Shown: one piece after another, positions 54,177 through 62,960 of the stretch
How positions within the stretch are numbered: position 1 is the stretch's first letter
How the letters are laid out: every line of letters starts with the position of its first letter
Assembly (NCBI RefSeq): GCF_001591045.1
Contig: NZ_BCUA01000007.1
Coordinates: 1-64,000, forward strand
Direction of reading: 5' to 3'
Source: Sphingopyxis granuli NBRC 100800
GTDB taxonomy: Bacteria; Pseudomonadota; Alphaproteobacteria; Sphingomonadales; Sphingomonadaceae
Length of the DNA stretch: 64,000 nt
Notes under the pieces: generated by a model
Database searches by the model: none
What the model saw: the letters and a program-made list of their open reading frames with translations, nothing else
What the model was told of the DNA's origin: nothing
Translations under genes and position numbers: made by a program

Positions 54177-55120
54177 TCGACCGACCCGGCGCCGCTTGTC
54201 AGCCGCTGGGCGCCGAGCTGCCGGTTCCACCAGCTTTCAGACCCATCGGCAAGCCGCCATTCGTGCAGACGGCGGGTGAAGAGGTGAAGGTCGTGCTCGA
54301 CGCTGATCCCGATCGCGCCGTGCACCGCGTGCGCGGTTGCGGCGACGCGCGTCGCGGCCCTGCTCGCCACCGATTTGGCGGTCGCAGCGGCGGCCAGCGA
54401 AGGCGGCCAGGCCCCGGCGCAGCCGAGTTGCGACGCGATGCGCGCCGCGACCGCCTCTTCGGCCATCACCGCCAGATTCTGTTGGAGTGCCTGCTGGCGG
54501 CCGATCGGCTTGCCGAACTGGGCGCGCTCGTTGGCATAGGCGGCGGTCATCGCGACGAGCCGATCCGCCGCGCCGGCGATCAGCGCCGCGCGCAGCACCG
54601 CCGCAAGCGCGCGCAATCCCCCCGCCGGCGCCGGCAGCATCCCGTCGAGCCGGTCCCATCGCATCCGCGCCGCGAGGCTGCGGGCAACCCCTGTCGCTTC
54701 GGCCCCGTCCGCCGCGACGAGGGCGAGCCGCCCGTCCTGTTCGACCAGCACATGGCGCGCGACGAGCCCCAGCGGCACCACCACCGTCTGTCCCGGCGCC
54801 GCCACGGCGAGCGCGACCGGTCCGTCGGGCAGCGGCGCACCGGCGTCCGCCAGTAACGCCCGCGCGATCATCGTCTCGCCGACCGGCAGCGGCACCGCGT
54901 GGCGCCCCAGCGCCTGCCATAGCGGCTGCACCGCCGCGACCGGCAGGCCGAAGCCGCCCGCCGCCTCGGCAACCAGCGCGTCGAGAAACCCCGATCCGGC
55001 CACCGCGTCCCACATCGCATCGGTATCGCCGCCCGCCTCGACCGCGCGCACCGCGGCGGGCGCGGCGACGGTTTCGAGCATCCGCTCGAAGGGCGAAAGA
55101 AGCGCATCGTGATCCATCAT
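54143..55120 (-). CDS. Acyl-CoA dehydrogenase-like subunit, short
   Basis: The 325-residue product has a recognisable ACAD C-terminal domain with the FAD-contact motif RAQFGKPIGRQQALQQ and AVHGAIGISVEHDLHLF. The middle domain lacks the SEPGSGSD-type FAD/substrate motif, and the N-terminal half is Ala-rich and divergent. The neighbouring gene has exactly the opposite defects. This complementarity resembles the alpha2beta2 ACADs of steroid degradation. Its ATG overlaps the neighbour's stop (ATGA). The substrate is unknown. Confidence 0.8.
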   Translation of the reverse strand: MMDHDALLSPFERMLETVAAPAAVRAVEAGGDTDAMWDAVAGSGFLDALVAEAAGGFGLPVAAVQPLWQALGRHAVPLPVGETMIARALLADAGAPLPDGPVALAVAAPGQTVVVPLGLVARHVLVEQDGRLALVAADGAEATGVARSLAARMRWDRLDGMLPAPAGGLRALAAVLRAALIAGAADRLVAMTAAYANERAQFGKPIGRQQALQQNLAVMAEEAVAARIASQLGCAGAWPPSLAAAATAKSVASRAATRVAATAHAVHGAIGISVEHDLHLFTRRLHEWRLADGSESWWNRQLGAQRLTSGAGSVDYVRAELAAPA

Positions 55121-56268
55121 CGCAGTCCCATTCCGCGCGCGATGATCCCGCGCAATATTTCCCGCGTGCCGCCGCGCAGCGAAAAGCTCGGCGCCACATG
55201 CGTCACATAGAGCAAGGTGCGATACAGCTCCGCATCGACCGGCTCGTCCGGATGCGCGGCGAGGTCGTCGCCGATCGCGATCGGCAGTTCCTGTTCGAAG
55301 CTGGTGCCGAGGTCCTTGACCAGCGACGCCTCGACCACCGGGCTCTCGCCGAGCGCGAGCCGCGCGGTGCAGGCGATCGACATCGCCCGCAGCGTCCCCA
55401 GCCGCGCGGTGAAATCGCCGACCAGCGCCACCGTCGCCGAATCCTCGCGCCCCATCGCCTGCAGATGCCGCACCCAGGCGTCGAGCAGCACGACGCTCGA
55501 ATAGATGCGCTCGGGCCCGCTGCGTTCGAAGGCGAGTTCGGCCGTGACCTGCTTCCAGCCCTCGCCCTCATGCCCGATCAGCGCGTCGGCGGGCAGGTCG
55601 ACATCTTCGAAGAACACCTCGGCGAAATGCGCGTCGCCCGCCAGGTCGGCGATCGGCCGCACCGTCACGCCCGGCGCCTTGAGGTCGATGATGAGCTGCG
55701 ACAGGCCGCCGTGCCTATCCTCGCTGGTGCCCGAGGTGCGGAGCAGCGCGATCATGTAGTCGCTGTGCATCGCGTTGCTCGTCCAGATCTTCTGGCCGTT
55801 GACGCGCCAGCCGCTTTCGGTGCGCTCGGCGCGGGTGCGCACGCTGGCAAGGTCGGACCCCGACCCCGGCTCGCTCATCCCGATGCAGAAGAAAATCTCG
55901 CCGCGGCAGATGCGCGGAAGATAGTCATCGCGCTGTGCCTCGGTGCCGAAACGCAGGATCAGCGGCGCGCTCTGGCGGTCGGCGATCCAGTGCGCCGCGA
56001 CCGGCGTACCCACCGCGAGCAATTCCTCGACGACCACGAAGCGCGCGAACGGCCCGCGTTCGCCGCCGCCATAGCGCCTGGGCAGCGTCAGGCCGAGGAA
56101 GCCCGCTTCGCCCAGCCTGCGGCTGAACGCCGCGTCAAACCCCGCCCACGACCGGGCGCGGGCCGCATCGCCGCGCGCCGCGACGGCTTCGGCTGCAAGC
56201 GCGCGGATCGCCGGGCGCAGCGCTTCGTCTTCGGCGGGCAGCGCCGCGAGGGTCAATGTGTCGAACAC
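55117..56268 (-). CDS. Acyl-CoA dehydrogenase-like subunit, long
   Basis: The 383-residue product has FLGLTLPRRYGGGERG, CIGMSEPGSGSDLASV, VNGQKIWTSNAMHSDY and the C-terminal GGTREILRGIIARGMGLR of acyl-CoA dehydrogenases. The segment that should contain RxxFGxxIxxxQ reads MGREDSATVALVGDF, so the C-terminal FAD contact looks lost. The start is GTG at 56268, with AGGGAAG upstream. It probably forms a heteromeric enzyme with the next gene. Confidence 0.85.
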   Translation of the reverse strand: MFDTLTLAALPAEDEALRPAIRALAAEAVAARGDAARARSWAGFDAAFSRRLGEAGFLGLTLPRRYGGGERGPFARFVVVEELLAVGTPVAAHWIADRQSAPLILRFGTEAQRDDYLPRICRGEIFFCIGMSEPGSGSDLASVRTRAERTESGWRVNGQKIWTSNAMHSDYMIALLRTSGTSEDRHGGLSQLIIDLKAPGVTVRPIADLAGDAHFAEVFFEDVDLPADALIGHEGEGWKQVTAELAFERSGPERIYSSVVLLDAWVRHLQAMGREDSATVALVGDFTARLGTLRAMSIACTARLALGESPVVEASLVKDLGTSFEQELPIAIGDDLAAHPDEPVDAELYRTLLYVTHVAPSFSLRGGTREILRGIIARGMGLR

Positions 56269-56374
56269 CCGTCTTCCCTCCTATGTGGCCGGCCGCACCG
56301 CGGCAGATGCCGCATGCCCCATCGCGACCACGGCAGCAATAGATATGCAGCCTCCTTCCCGAAGGCCGATTCGG

Positions 56375-56701
56375 TCACCCTCGCGGCATCGCCCACGCCG
56401 CCCACAGCCAGCCGGCGATCATCAGGGCGCCGCCGATCGGCGTCACCGCGCCCAGCCACCGCGGCGCGCCCAGCGCCATCGCATAGAGGGTGGCGGCGAA
56501 CAGGATCGAACCGGCCAGCAGCATCGCCGCCGGCCCACGCGCGACGCCCATCACGGCGAGCGCCCCGACCGCGTGGATCAACTGATAGAGGCCGCCGGTC
56601 CGCAGCCATTCGGCCTCTTGCTGCCCCGCCGCGCCATGGGCGCCGAACGCGCCCGCCGCTACCGCGACGGCCGCGGAAATCGCCGCAAACAATCCGATCA
56701 T
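56375..56701 (-). CDS. DUF423 (YgdD-like) membrane protein
   Basis: The 108-residue inner-membrane protein has four predicted spans and the family pattern GAFGAHGA near the N-terminus, LIHAVGALAVM, ATLYAMALGAPRWLGAVTPIGG and IAGWLWAAWA. The function is unknown. ATG 56701 follows AAGGAAAAGG. The longer frame upstream lacks family sequence. It is divergent from rimO, with 83 bases between the starts. Confidence 0.88.
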   Translation of the reverse strand: MIGLFAAISAAVAVAAGAFGAHGAAGQQEAEWLRTGGLYQLIHAVGALAVMGVARGPAAMLLAGSILFAATLYAMALGAPRWLGAVTPIGGALMIAGWLWAAWAMPRG

Positions 56702-56784
56702 CGTCCTTTTCCTTCCTTCGCGCGGCCGCCCGATAGCGCCGCGCGTGACAAAGCCACAAAAATCGCATAAGGGCGCCGCCAATC

Positions 56785-58155
56785 ATGCCAGTCAAGACCC
56801 TCCCCGCCCAGCCGAAAGTCGGCATGGTTTCGCTCGGCTGCCCGAAGGCGCTGGTCGACAGCGAACGCATCCTGACGAAATTGCGCGCCGACGGCTATGG
56901 CCTGTCGCCCGATTATGCCGGGGCCGACGTGGTGCTCGTCAACACCTGCGGCTTCCTCGACAGCGCGAAGGAGGAAAGCCTCGAGGCGATCGGCGAGGCG
57001 ATGGCGGAGAACGGCCGCGTCATCGTCACCGGCTGCATGGGCAGCGAGGCCGACCTGATCCGCGCGCGCTTCCCGAAGGTGCTCGCGGTCACCGGCGCGC
57101 ATCAATATGAGCAGGTGGTCGATGCGGTCCACGACGCCGCGCCGCCGACGCAGGGACCCTTCGTCGATCTGGTGCCGGAGGGCGGGCTCAAGCTGACCCC
57201 GCGCCACTACAGCTATCTGAAGATCAGCGAGGGCTGCAACCATAGCTGCGCTTTCTGCATCATCCCCGACCTGCGCGGCCGGCTGGTCAGTCGCCGCATC
57301 GACGCGGTGCTGCGCGAGGCGGAGAAGCTCGTCGCGGCGGGGACCAAGGAACTACTGGTGATCAGCCAGGACACCTCGGCCTATGGCGTCGATATCCGCC
57401 ATGATCCGCGCGAGTGGAAGGGGCGCGAGGTGCGCGCGCACATGACCGATCTCGCGCGCGAACTCGGCCAGCTTCGGACGAGCGAAGGCCGCGCGCCGTG
57501 GGTGCGGCTGCACTATGTCTATCCCTATCCGCACGTCGATGCGGTGATCCCGCTGATGGCGGAAGGGCTGCTCACCCCCTATCTCGACATTCCCTTCCAG
57601 CATGCGAGTCCGAAGGTGCTGAAGGCGATGAAGCGCCCCGCGAACGAAGCGAAGGTGCTCGAACGGCTCGCGGCGTGGCGCGCGATCGCGCCCGACATCG
57701 CGGTGCGGTCGAGCTTCGTCGTCGGCTTCCCCGGCGAGACCGAGGAGGATTTCCGCTATCTGCTCGACTGGCTCGACGAGGCGCAGCTCGATCGCGTCGG
57801 TGCTTTCCGTTTCGAGCCGGTCGCGGGCGCGCAGGCGAATGCCCTGCCCGATCCGGTGCCGGACGCGGTCAAGGAAGAGCGCTACCAGCGGATCATGGAA
57901 AAGACCGCCGCGATCAGCGCCGCGAAGCTCGCGGCGAAGGTCGGCCGCACCCTTCCCGTCATTATCGACGAGGTGGGCGAAGCCGACGAGGATGGCAGCA
58001 TCGGCGCCACTGGCCGCAGCCAGGCCGACGCGCCGGAGATCGACGGCCATGTCTACCTTCGCGACGTCGCCGCAGGGCTGAAGGCAGGCGACATCGTCGA
58101 CGTGCTGGTCGAAGACGCCGACGAGCATGACCTGTTCGGGGTCGTGACCGCCTGA
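56785..58155 (+). CDS. rimO: Ribosomal protein S12 methylthiotransferase RimO
   Basis: RimO is a radical SAM enzyme that adds a methylthio group to Asp89 (E. coli numbering) of ribosomal protein S12. The 456-residue product has the N-terminal UPF0004 domain with three cluster-binding cysteines ([33 protein letters not shown]), the radical SAM CxxxCxxC in CNHSCAFC followed by [12 protein letters not shown], and a C-terminal TRAM domain. The motif DLRGRLVSR is characteristic of RimO rather than MiaB. Confidence 0.96.
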   Translation: MPVKTLPAQPKVGMVSLGCPKALVDSERILTKLRADGYGLSPDYAGADVVLVNTCGFLDSAKEESLEAIGEAMAENGRVIVTGCMGSEADLIRARFPKVLAVTGAHQYEQVVDAVHDAAPPTQGPFVDLVPEGGLKLTPRHYSYLKISEGCNHSCAFCIIPDLRGRLVSRRIDAVLREAEKLVAAGTKELLVISQDTSAYGVDIRHDPREWKGREVRAHMTDLARELGQLRTSEGRAPWVRLHYVYPYPHVDAVIPLMAEGLLTPYLDIPFQHASPKVLKAMKRPANEAKVLERLAAWRAIAPDIAVRSSFVVGFPGETEEDFRYLLDWLDEAQLDRVGAFRFEPVAGAQANALPDPVPDAVKEERYQRIMEKTAAISAAKLAAKVGRTLPVIIDEVGEADEDGSIGATGRSQADAPEIDGHVYLRDVAAGLKAGDIVDVLVEDADEHDLFGVVTA

Positions 58156-58229
58156 TTTCCGGGCGACATTTTTACGGGAACGCTTCGGCCCGGTCGGTGG
58201 TAGAACAGATATCGACCGGGGGCCGACAC

Positions 58230-59711
58230 ATGCGGATAGCACAGCGACTGCCATATCTGATCGTCATCGCGACGGCGCTTGCCGGCTGCAAGGCGCAGAC
58301 GGTCGCGGACATGGCGCCGCCCCGCGCCACCGACACCGCGCCGACACCGAAGCAGACCTCGCTGGTCGCGGTGCCGATTGACGCCGACGCCGCGGCGCTG
58401 CGCACCGCGCTCGAACGCGCGGTGCCGCGCACGCTGTGGACGATCGACCGGCGCGAACCGAAGTGCGTGCCGCCGCAGGGCGTCAAGGTTTTCGGCAAGA
58501 AGGTGAAGGTCACGCCGCCGATCGCCTGCACCATCGTCGGGCAGGTGACGCGCGGCCCCCTGCGGCTGCGCGGCGAAGGGCAGGAGATCGTGGTCGACGT
58601 GCCGCTGAACGCGCGGGTCAGCGCGCGCGACGTCGGCGGCGTCCTGAAAGGGGAGACTGCGACCGGATCGGCGATAGCGCACGCGCGCATCCGCGTCGAA
58701 CTGACCCCCGACTGGCGGCTGCAGGGCAAGGCGCGCATCGCCTATGGCTGGACGAAACCACCGGGGATCGACTTCCTCGGCCGGCGCATCACCTTCACCG
58801 ACCAGGCCGACGCGAAGCTGAAGCTCGTCGTGCGCGACGTCGAGCGCGAGGTGAACCGGGAGATCGCCCGGGTCGACGTGAAGCGGCAGGCGGCCGACAT
58901 CTGGCGGCGCAGCTTCACCACCCTCGAACTCAATCGCGAAAATCCGCCGGTGTGGATGCGCCTGACGCCGCAGCGCCTCCTCTATGGCGGCTACCGCGTC
59001 GACGGACAGCGCATCAAGCTGAACCTTGCGCTAGAGGCGATGACCGAAAGCTTCGTCGGCGATCGCCCCGCCGACCCCGCGCCGACGGCGCTGCCGCGGC
59101 TGGTGCACGAAACGCCGCGCCCGCACCTCGACGTGTTCGTGCCCGTCGTCGCCGATTATGCGGAACTGGAACCGGTGATCCTGCGCGCGCTGGTCCAGCG
59201 GTCGGCACGGTCGTTCGAGGTTCCGAAGGTCGGGCCTGTGATGGCGAAGTTCGACAAGGTGACGGTCTATGGCGCGCCGGGCGGCCGCGTCGCGGTGGGT
59301 GTCTCGGTCACAGCGCAGCCGCAGCGCATCCCGCAGGGGCCGACGCACGGCCGCATCTGGGCCACCGCGGTCCCGGTGAACGATCCGGGATCGGCCGAGG
59401 TCCGCTTTGCCGATCTGACAATTCTGGGCGACACCGACGGGATCGGGGGCGATCTGCTGCTGAAGCTTGGGCAAAGCCCCGGCTTCTCGACCCTGATCGC
59501 GTCCGCGCTGACGCAGAATTTCACCCGCGACGTGGAGGAACTGGAAGGCAAGATCCGCCGCGCGGTCGATCAGCGGCGCGAGGGCGATTTCGAGATTCGC
59601 ACGACCGTTTCCGGCTTCGAGACCGGCGAGATCAAGGCCTATGGCGCGGGCCTCTATCTGCCGGTCCGGATGAGCGGATCGGCCAGCATCGCCTATCGAC
59701 CCGCCCGATAG
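58230..59711 (+). CDS. DUF4403 family lipoprotein
   Basis: The 493-residue product has a lipoprotein signal peptide with lipobox LAGC (about residues 17-20), then a long beta-rich domain of the DUF4403 type, with paired repeats around SLVAVPIDADAAALRTAL and HLDVFVPVVADYAELE. The family is predicted to be secreted and lipid-binding, with unknown function. ATG 58230 starts just before the signal peptide. The stop directly abuts the stop of the convergent curli gene at 59712. Confidence 0.8.
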   Translation: MRIAQRLPYLIVIATALAGCKAQTVADMAPPRATDTAPTPKQTSLVAVPIDADAAALRTALERAVPRTLWTIDRREPKCVPPQGVKVFGKKVKVTPPIACTIVGQVTRGPLRLRGEGQEIVVDVPLNARVSARDVGGVLKGETATGSAIAHARIRVELTPDWRLQGKARIAYGWTKPPGIDFLGRRITFTDQADAKLKLVVRDVEREVNREIARVDVKRQAADIWRRSFTTLELNRENPPVWMRLTPQRLLYGGYRVDGQRIKLNLALEAMTESFVGDRPADPAPTALPRLVHETPRPHLDVFVPVVADYAELEPVILRALVQRSARSFEVPKVGPVMAKFDKVTVYGAPGGRVAVGVSVTAQPQRIPQGPTHGRIWATAVPVNDPGSAEVRFADLTILGDTDGIGGDLLLKLGQSPGFSTLIASALTQNFTRDVEELEGKIRRAVDQRREGDFEIRTTVSGFETGEIKAYGAGLYLPVRMSGSASIAYRPAR

Positions 59712-60080
59712 TCAGCCGGCCACCGTCTCTTTGTGGAGAATGCGGCCCGCGCCATCCGCGATCGTGAAGGTGACGCGCCACGGCACCTCGTCGGGGAAGC
59801 GCGTCCGGCCGAGGACATGGGGCTTCGCGCCGGCGATATAGCTCGCCGAATTGCGCGAGCGCGACTTGCCCGTCACCTCGACCGTATAGACATAGCGCTC
59901 GCCATGCCCCGGCCGGCCTTCGAGGGTCAGTTCGACATATCCCGCATGCCGTTCGGTCTGCAGCAGAATCGGTGAGGCGTCGCGAGATGTCATGGCGGTC
60001 GATCCCGAAGCGAGAAAAGCGGCAAGCGGTGCCGCCAACAGAAATTGCGCCGCCCGCACCCAGGCGCTCCACGGTTTCAC
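59712..60080 (-). CDS. csgH: CsgH-like curli assembly chaperone
   Basis: The 122-residue product has a signal peptide (FLLAAPLAAFLASG) and a small beta-rich domain (YVELTLEGRPGHGERYVY, KSRSRNSASYIAGAKP, WRVTFTIADGAG). This resembles the periplasmic CsgH/CsgC proteins that keep curlins from polymerising too early. The start is GTG at 60080, overlapping the preceding stop (GTGA). Its place at the end of a csgG-curlin locus supports the call. Sequence similarity in this family is weak. Confidence 0.7.
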   Translation of the reverse strand: MKPWSAWVRAAQFLLAAPLAAFLASGSTAMTSRDASPILLQTERHAGYVELTLEGRPGHGERYVYTVEVTGKSRSRNSASYIAGAKPHVLGRTRFPDEVPWRVTFTIADGAGRILHKETVAG

Positions 60081-60547
60081 CGGCGATTGCCCGGCTTGGG
60101 TTGCTGGACCGGCGGATCGGGCGGCCCGATCGGCAGCTGGTCGGAATCGGCGCCGAATATCCCTTCGGACCCCGGAAACTGGTTCAGGAACCGCGCCAGC
60201 ATGTCGGGGCCGATCTCGCGCGCGATTAATTCAGGCGTGGGCTGCTGGCCCCGGCGGCGTATCATTTCCCAGGCCGTCGCGACCTCCCGGTACAGTTCCG
60301 CGCGCGGATGCTCCACCGTCAGCTTTTCCAGGCTGCCTTCGGGACCGCTATCGTCGCGCGGCAGGTCGATCGTGTCCGGCAGTTGCTCGACGGCAACGCT
60401 CGTGGATTTGCGGGCGTCGACCTGTTCGACCTGATCGCCGCCCTTTTCGCGGGGCGGGCCGATCTGGCTCACCGTGGTCGCCTCGCCCCCGCTCGGCGGC
60501 GGTTCCGCGGTCGGCGCGGCCAGAAGCAAGGCGAAGGCGACGATCAA
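60077..60547 (-). CDS. Unrecognised secreted protein in curli operon
   Basis: The 156-residue product has a short hydrophobic N-terminus (IVAFALLLAAPTAEPPP), a polar middle part and a helical region (LYREVATAWEMIRRRGQQ) before a Pro-rich tail. I do not recognise it. Its position is where csgE or csgF lies in other curli loci, but I see neither pattern. The start is TTG at 60547, overlapping the CsgB-like stop (TTGA), with GGGAAG just upstream. It may be a lineage-specific secretion or nucleation factor. Confidence 0.65.
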   Translation of the reverse strand: MIVAFALLLAAPTAEPPPSGGEATTVSQIGPPREKGGDQVEQVDARKSTSVAVEQLPDTIDLPRDDSGPEGSLEKLTVEHPRAELYREVATAWEMIRRRGQQPTPELIAREIGPDMLARFLNQFPGSEGIFGADSDQLPIGPPDPPVQQPKPGNRR

Positions 60548-61167
60548 CGGCTTCCCGTCTGGGTGATGCCGATCGAGGCACCGCCCTCCTGAAGGATCTG
60601 CAGGATCAGGCCCGTGCCGATCTGATCGATGGCGGCCAGATTGTCGTTCCCCTGCTGGGTGACGTCGAGCGCGTTCCCCGCGCCGGTCTGCGTCAGCATG
60701 GCGATATTGCCGATCCCGTCCTGAAGCAGGCCGATATGGTTGGCCGCGCCGGCGTCCGCCTGCTGGGTCACCAGCGCGCTGTTCGCCTGGCCGGATTGCC
60801 ATATGCTCGCGATATTGCTGCCCCCCGGCGCACCCGACTGGCGGACGCCGACGGTGCCGTCGCTCCCTTCCATCGCCAGCGTGACGGCGGCCAGCGCATC
60901 GCCCTGCTGGACGATGTCGGCCCGAAGCGCGTCGCCGGTCAGCGTGATGTCGACGGCCGCATGAGGGGCGTCCTGCGCCACGTCGACGCCGCCGGCGGAG
61001 CCGATCTGTTCGATCGTCACGCTCTGGCCGGGATGCTGGCCCTGCGCGACCGCGGCCGAAAGCCCGGTCCCCGATTGGTCGATCGTCGCGGTGGACTGGG
61101 CCATGGCGACGCCCGGTCCGGCCGACAAGGCCCCGGCGGCGAGAAGCCATAGATCACGGCGTTTCAT
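60544..61167 (-). CDS. csgB: CsgB-like minor curlin
   Basis: The 207-residue secreted protein has a signal peptide ending GVAMAQ and about seven to eight degenerate curlin repeats, for example QSGQANSALVTQQ, QTGAGNALDVTQQ and QQGNDNLAAIDQ. Repeats with Q-x-G-x-x-N-x-A/S-x-V-x-Q stack as amyloid. The lower regularity and position suggest the nucleator role of CsgB. A GGGAGAAG ribosome site precedes ATG 61167, and a strong terminator stands immediately before it. The product is exported through the CsgG pore. Confidence 0.82.
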   Translation of the reverse strand: MKRRDLWLLAAGALSAGPGVAMAQSTATIDQSGTGLSAAVAQGQHPGQSVTIEQIGSAGGVDVAQDAPHAAVDITLTGDALRADIVQQGDALAAVTLAMEGSDGTVGVRQSGAPGGSNIASIWQSGQANSALVTQQADAGAANHIGLLQDGIGNIAMLTQTGAGNALDVTQQGNDNLAAIDQIGTGLILQILQEGGASIGITQTGSR

Positions 61168-61185
61168 CGGACTTCTCCCTGCAAT

Positions 61186-61224
61186 AAAAAGTCCCCGGAG
61201 GGCGCCCTGGGGCGTCCTCCGGGG
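61186..61224 (-). terminator. Intercistronic terminator between csgA and csgB genes
   Basis: On the minus strand CCCCGGAGG (61224-61216) and CCTCCGGGG (61201-61193) pair around a GC-rich loop, followed by ACTTTTTA. This is an intrinsic terminator, starting 8 bases after the csgA stop and ending about 19 bases before the csgB start. Readthrough would give fewer csgB than csgA transcripts. Confidence 0.85.
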
Positions 61225-61231
61225 CGCGGGG

Positions 61232-62647
61232 TCACTGTGCGACGTTCGCCACGTTGAACGATCCCGACTGAAGAACGGTCGAGACGTTTCCGTTGGTGAG
61301 CTGCGTCACATTCGCGGTGTTGTTGTTGCCGCTCTGATCGACCGACGAAGTGTTGCCCGAACCAAATTGCAGGACGAGCGCATATTGCGAGTTGCCTGCC
61401 TGGGTCACGGTCGAGCTGTTGTTGTCGGCATACTGGCCGACACCGGCATAGCTGCCGCTGCCGGTCTGGACGATCGACGAGCTGTCGAAATTGCCCGTCT
61501 GCTCGTTGACCGCGACATGGTTGTCGCCATCCTGGTCGATCGACGACGTGCCGTCATTGCCATATTGGTAGATCGCCGCAGAGAAATTCTCCGTCGGCGG
61601 GCTATCCTCGCGCTGGATGATGCTGCCCGTATTGCGGTTGCCGACCTGATAGACCAGGGCGTCGCTGTCCTCGGACCGCTGGACGATCGATGCGTCATTG
61701 TCGTCGCCGGCAAGCTGCCAGACATAGGCGACCGAACGGTTGCCGTGGTTCAGCACGCTCGACACGCTGTTCGTGCCCCACTGCAGGACCTCCGCATAGC
61801 CGTCGTTGGCCCGCTGGAAGACTTCGGAGTCGTTGCCGTCCCCGGACTGGTCGACATAGACCGACGAATTGATCGGCCGGATGCCGCCCGGCGACGTCTG
61901 GTCGACAAGGCTGCTGTTGCCGTTGCCCGACTGGTCGACGGTCGCCAGCACCGATTCGCCGTCCTGGACGATGTCGGAACTGTTGCCGTCGCCGCTCTGG
62001 TTGACGTCGGCGTCGTCGTCGGTTCCGGTCTGCAGGACGGTCGAGAAATTGTCGGCCCCGCTCTGCACGACATAGGCCTCGCCGACGTCGCCGATCTGAT
62101 CGACCGTGCTGTCGTTTCGCAGCCCGGTCTGCGTCACCTCGGCGATCTGGCTGCCGGTGCCGCCCTGGTTGATCATGCTGTTGTTGCCGTAGCTGTCGTC
62201 GGTCAACGCCGCCGTCGCATCGCCCTGAACCACCGTCGCGCTGTTGCCGTCGCTGGCCTGGTTGATCGTCGAGGACTGCCAGTCGTCGACCTGCGTCACG
62301 TCGGCATTATTGTTGTTGCCTGACTGATTAACGAACGATTCGGTCTGGATCGCGATGGTCGACGTGTCCTGCGATACCGTGGCGACATTATTGTCGCCGG
62401 ACTGATCGACCTCCGACACGTTGATCGGGGTCGAACCCGATCCGTCGTCGGCCTGGGTGACGTTGGCGAGGTTGTTGGCGCCGCTCTGGGTGACCAGCGA
62501 ATCGCCGCCGTCCAGCGAACCCGTCTGGTCGACATTGGCGGTATTGCCGGTGTTCGACTGGTTGACGGTGCTGACCGATTGGGCGAGCGCCGGTCCGGCG
62601 ATTGCTAGCGCGAGAACCGAAGCCGCGCTCATCATCATCTTCTTCAT
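61232..62647 (-). CDS. csgA: Long CsgA-like major curlin
   Basis: The 471-residue secreted amyloid subunit has a signal peptide ending GPALAQ and about 18 curlin-like repeats of some 22 residues following V-x-Q-x-G-x-x-N-x-x-x-V-x-Q. Examples are VDQSGNGNSSLVDQ, VLQFGSGNTSSVDQ and YVDQSGDGNDSEVFQ. The classical CsgA has five repeats and about 150 residues, so this is three times longer. It is also rich in Asp, giving an acidic fibre. ATG 62647 has AAGGAG upstream. A terminator follows directly. It is exported by the neighbouring CsgG. Confidence 0.88.
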   Translation of the reverse strand: MKKMMMSAASVLALAIAGPALAQSVSTVNQSNTGNTANVDQTGSLDGGDSLVTQSGANNLANVTQADDGSGSTPINVSEVDQSGDNNVATVSQDTSTIAIQTESFVNQSGNNNNADVTQVDDWQSSTINQASDGNSATVVQGDATAALTDDSYGNNSMINQGGTGSQIAEVTQTGLRNDSTVDQIGDVGEAYVVQSGADNFSTVLQTGTDDDADVNQSGDGNSSDIVQDGESVLATVDQSGNGNSSLVDQTSPGGIRPINSSVYVDQSGDGNDSEVFQRANDGYAEVLQWGTNSVSSVLNHGNRSVAYVWQLAGDDNDASIVQRSEDSDALVYQVGNRNTGSIIQREDSPPTENFSAAIYQYGNDGTSSIDQDGDNHVAVNEQTGNFDSSSIVQTGSGSYAGVGQYADNNSSTVTQAGNSQYALVLQFGSGNTSSVDQSGNNNTANVTQLTNGNVSTVLQSGSFNVANVAQ

Positions 62648-62960
62648 CTTCCTGCTCCTTGGCTTTTGCGGCAGGCGATGCGCCGCCGCAATACAAAGGC
62701 CGGATCCGTTGCGTCATCCAGCGCCGGCCCCGCTGGCTGCCGACGGGAAGAGAGAACGCGGTCGGTGCGGCGGCCACGGGGGGGATCGGCGCCGCCGCAC
62801 CTTGCGATTCCGCCGCGGCTGCGATATGAAGCCGGACGGACGCTCGCGTCTGGCGAGGTTTCCCGTAAACCTTGCCAAGTCCGGTCTCGTCGACATCGCG
62901 ATGCCAATCAGAGTGTCGACGGGACCGCCTTTCGTGCCCGGATGATCCGGGCGATTCCTT
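62648..62960. other. 313-base csgG-csgA spacer with strong hairpin
   Basis: The spacer between csgG and csgA on the minus strand has no convincing gene. GGTGCGGCGGC (62764-62774) and GCCGCCGCACC (62791-62801) form an 11-bp stem that may end csgG transcription. The remaining 115 bases before csgA must hold its promoter, but I cannot identify clear boxes. Confidence 0.5.
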
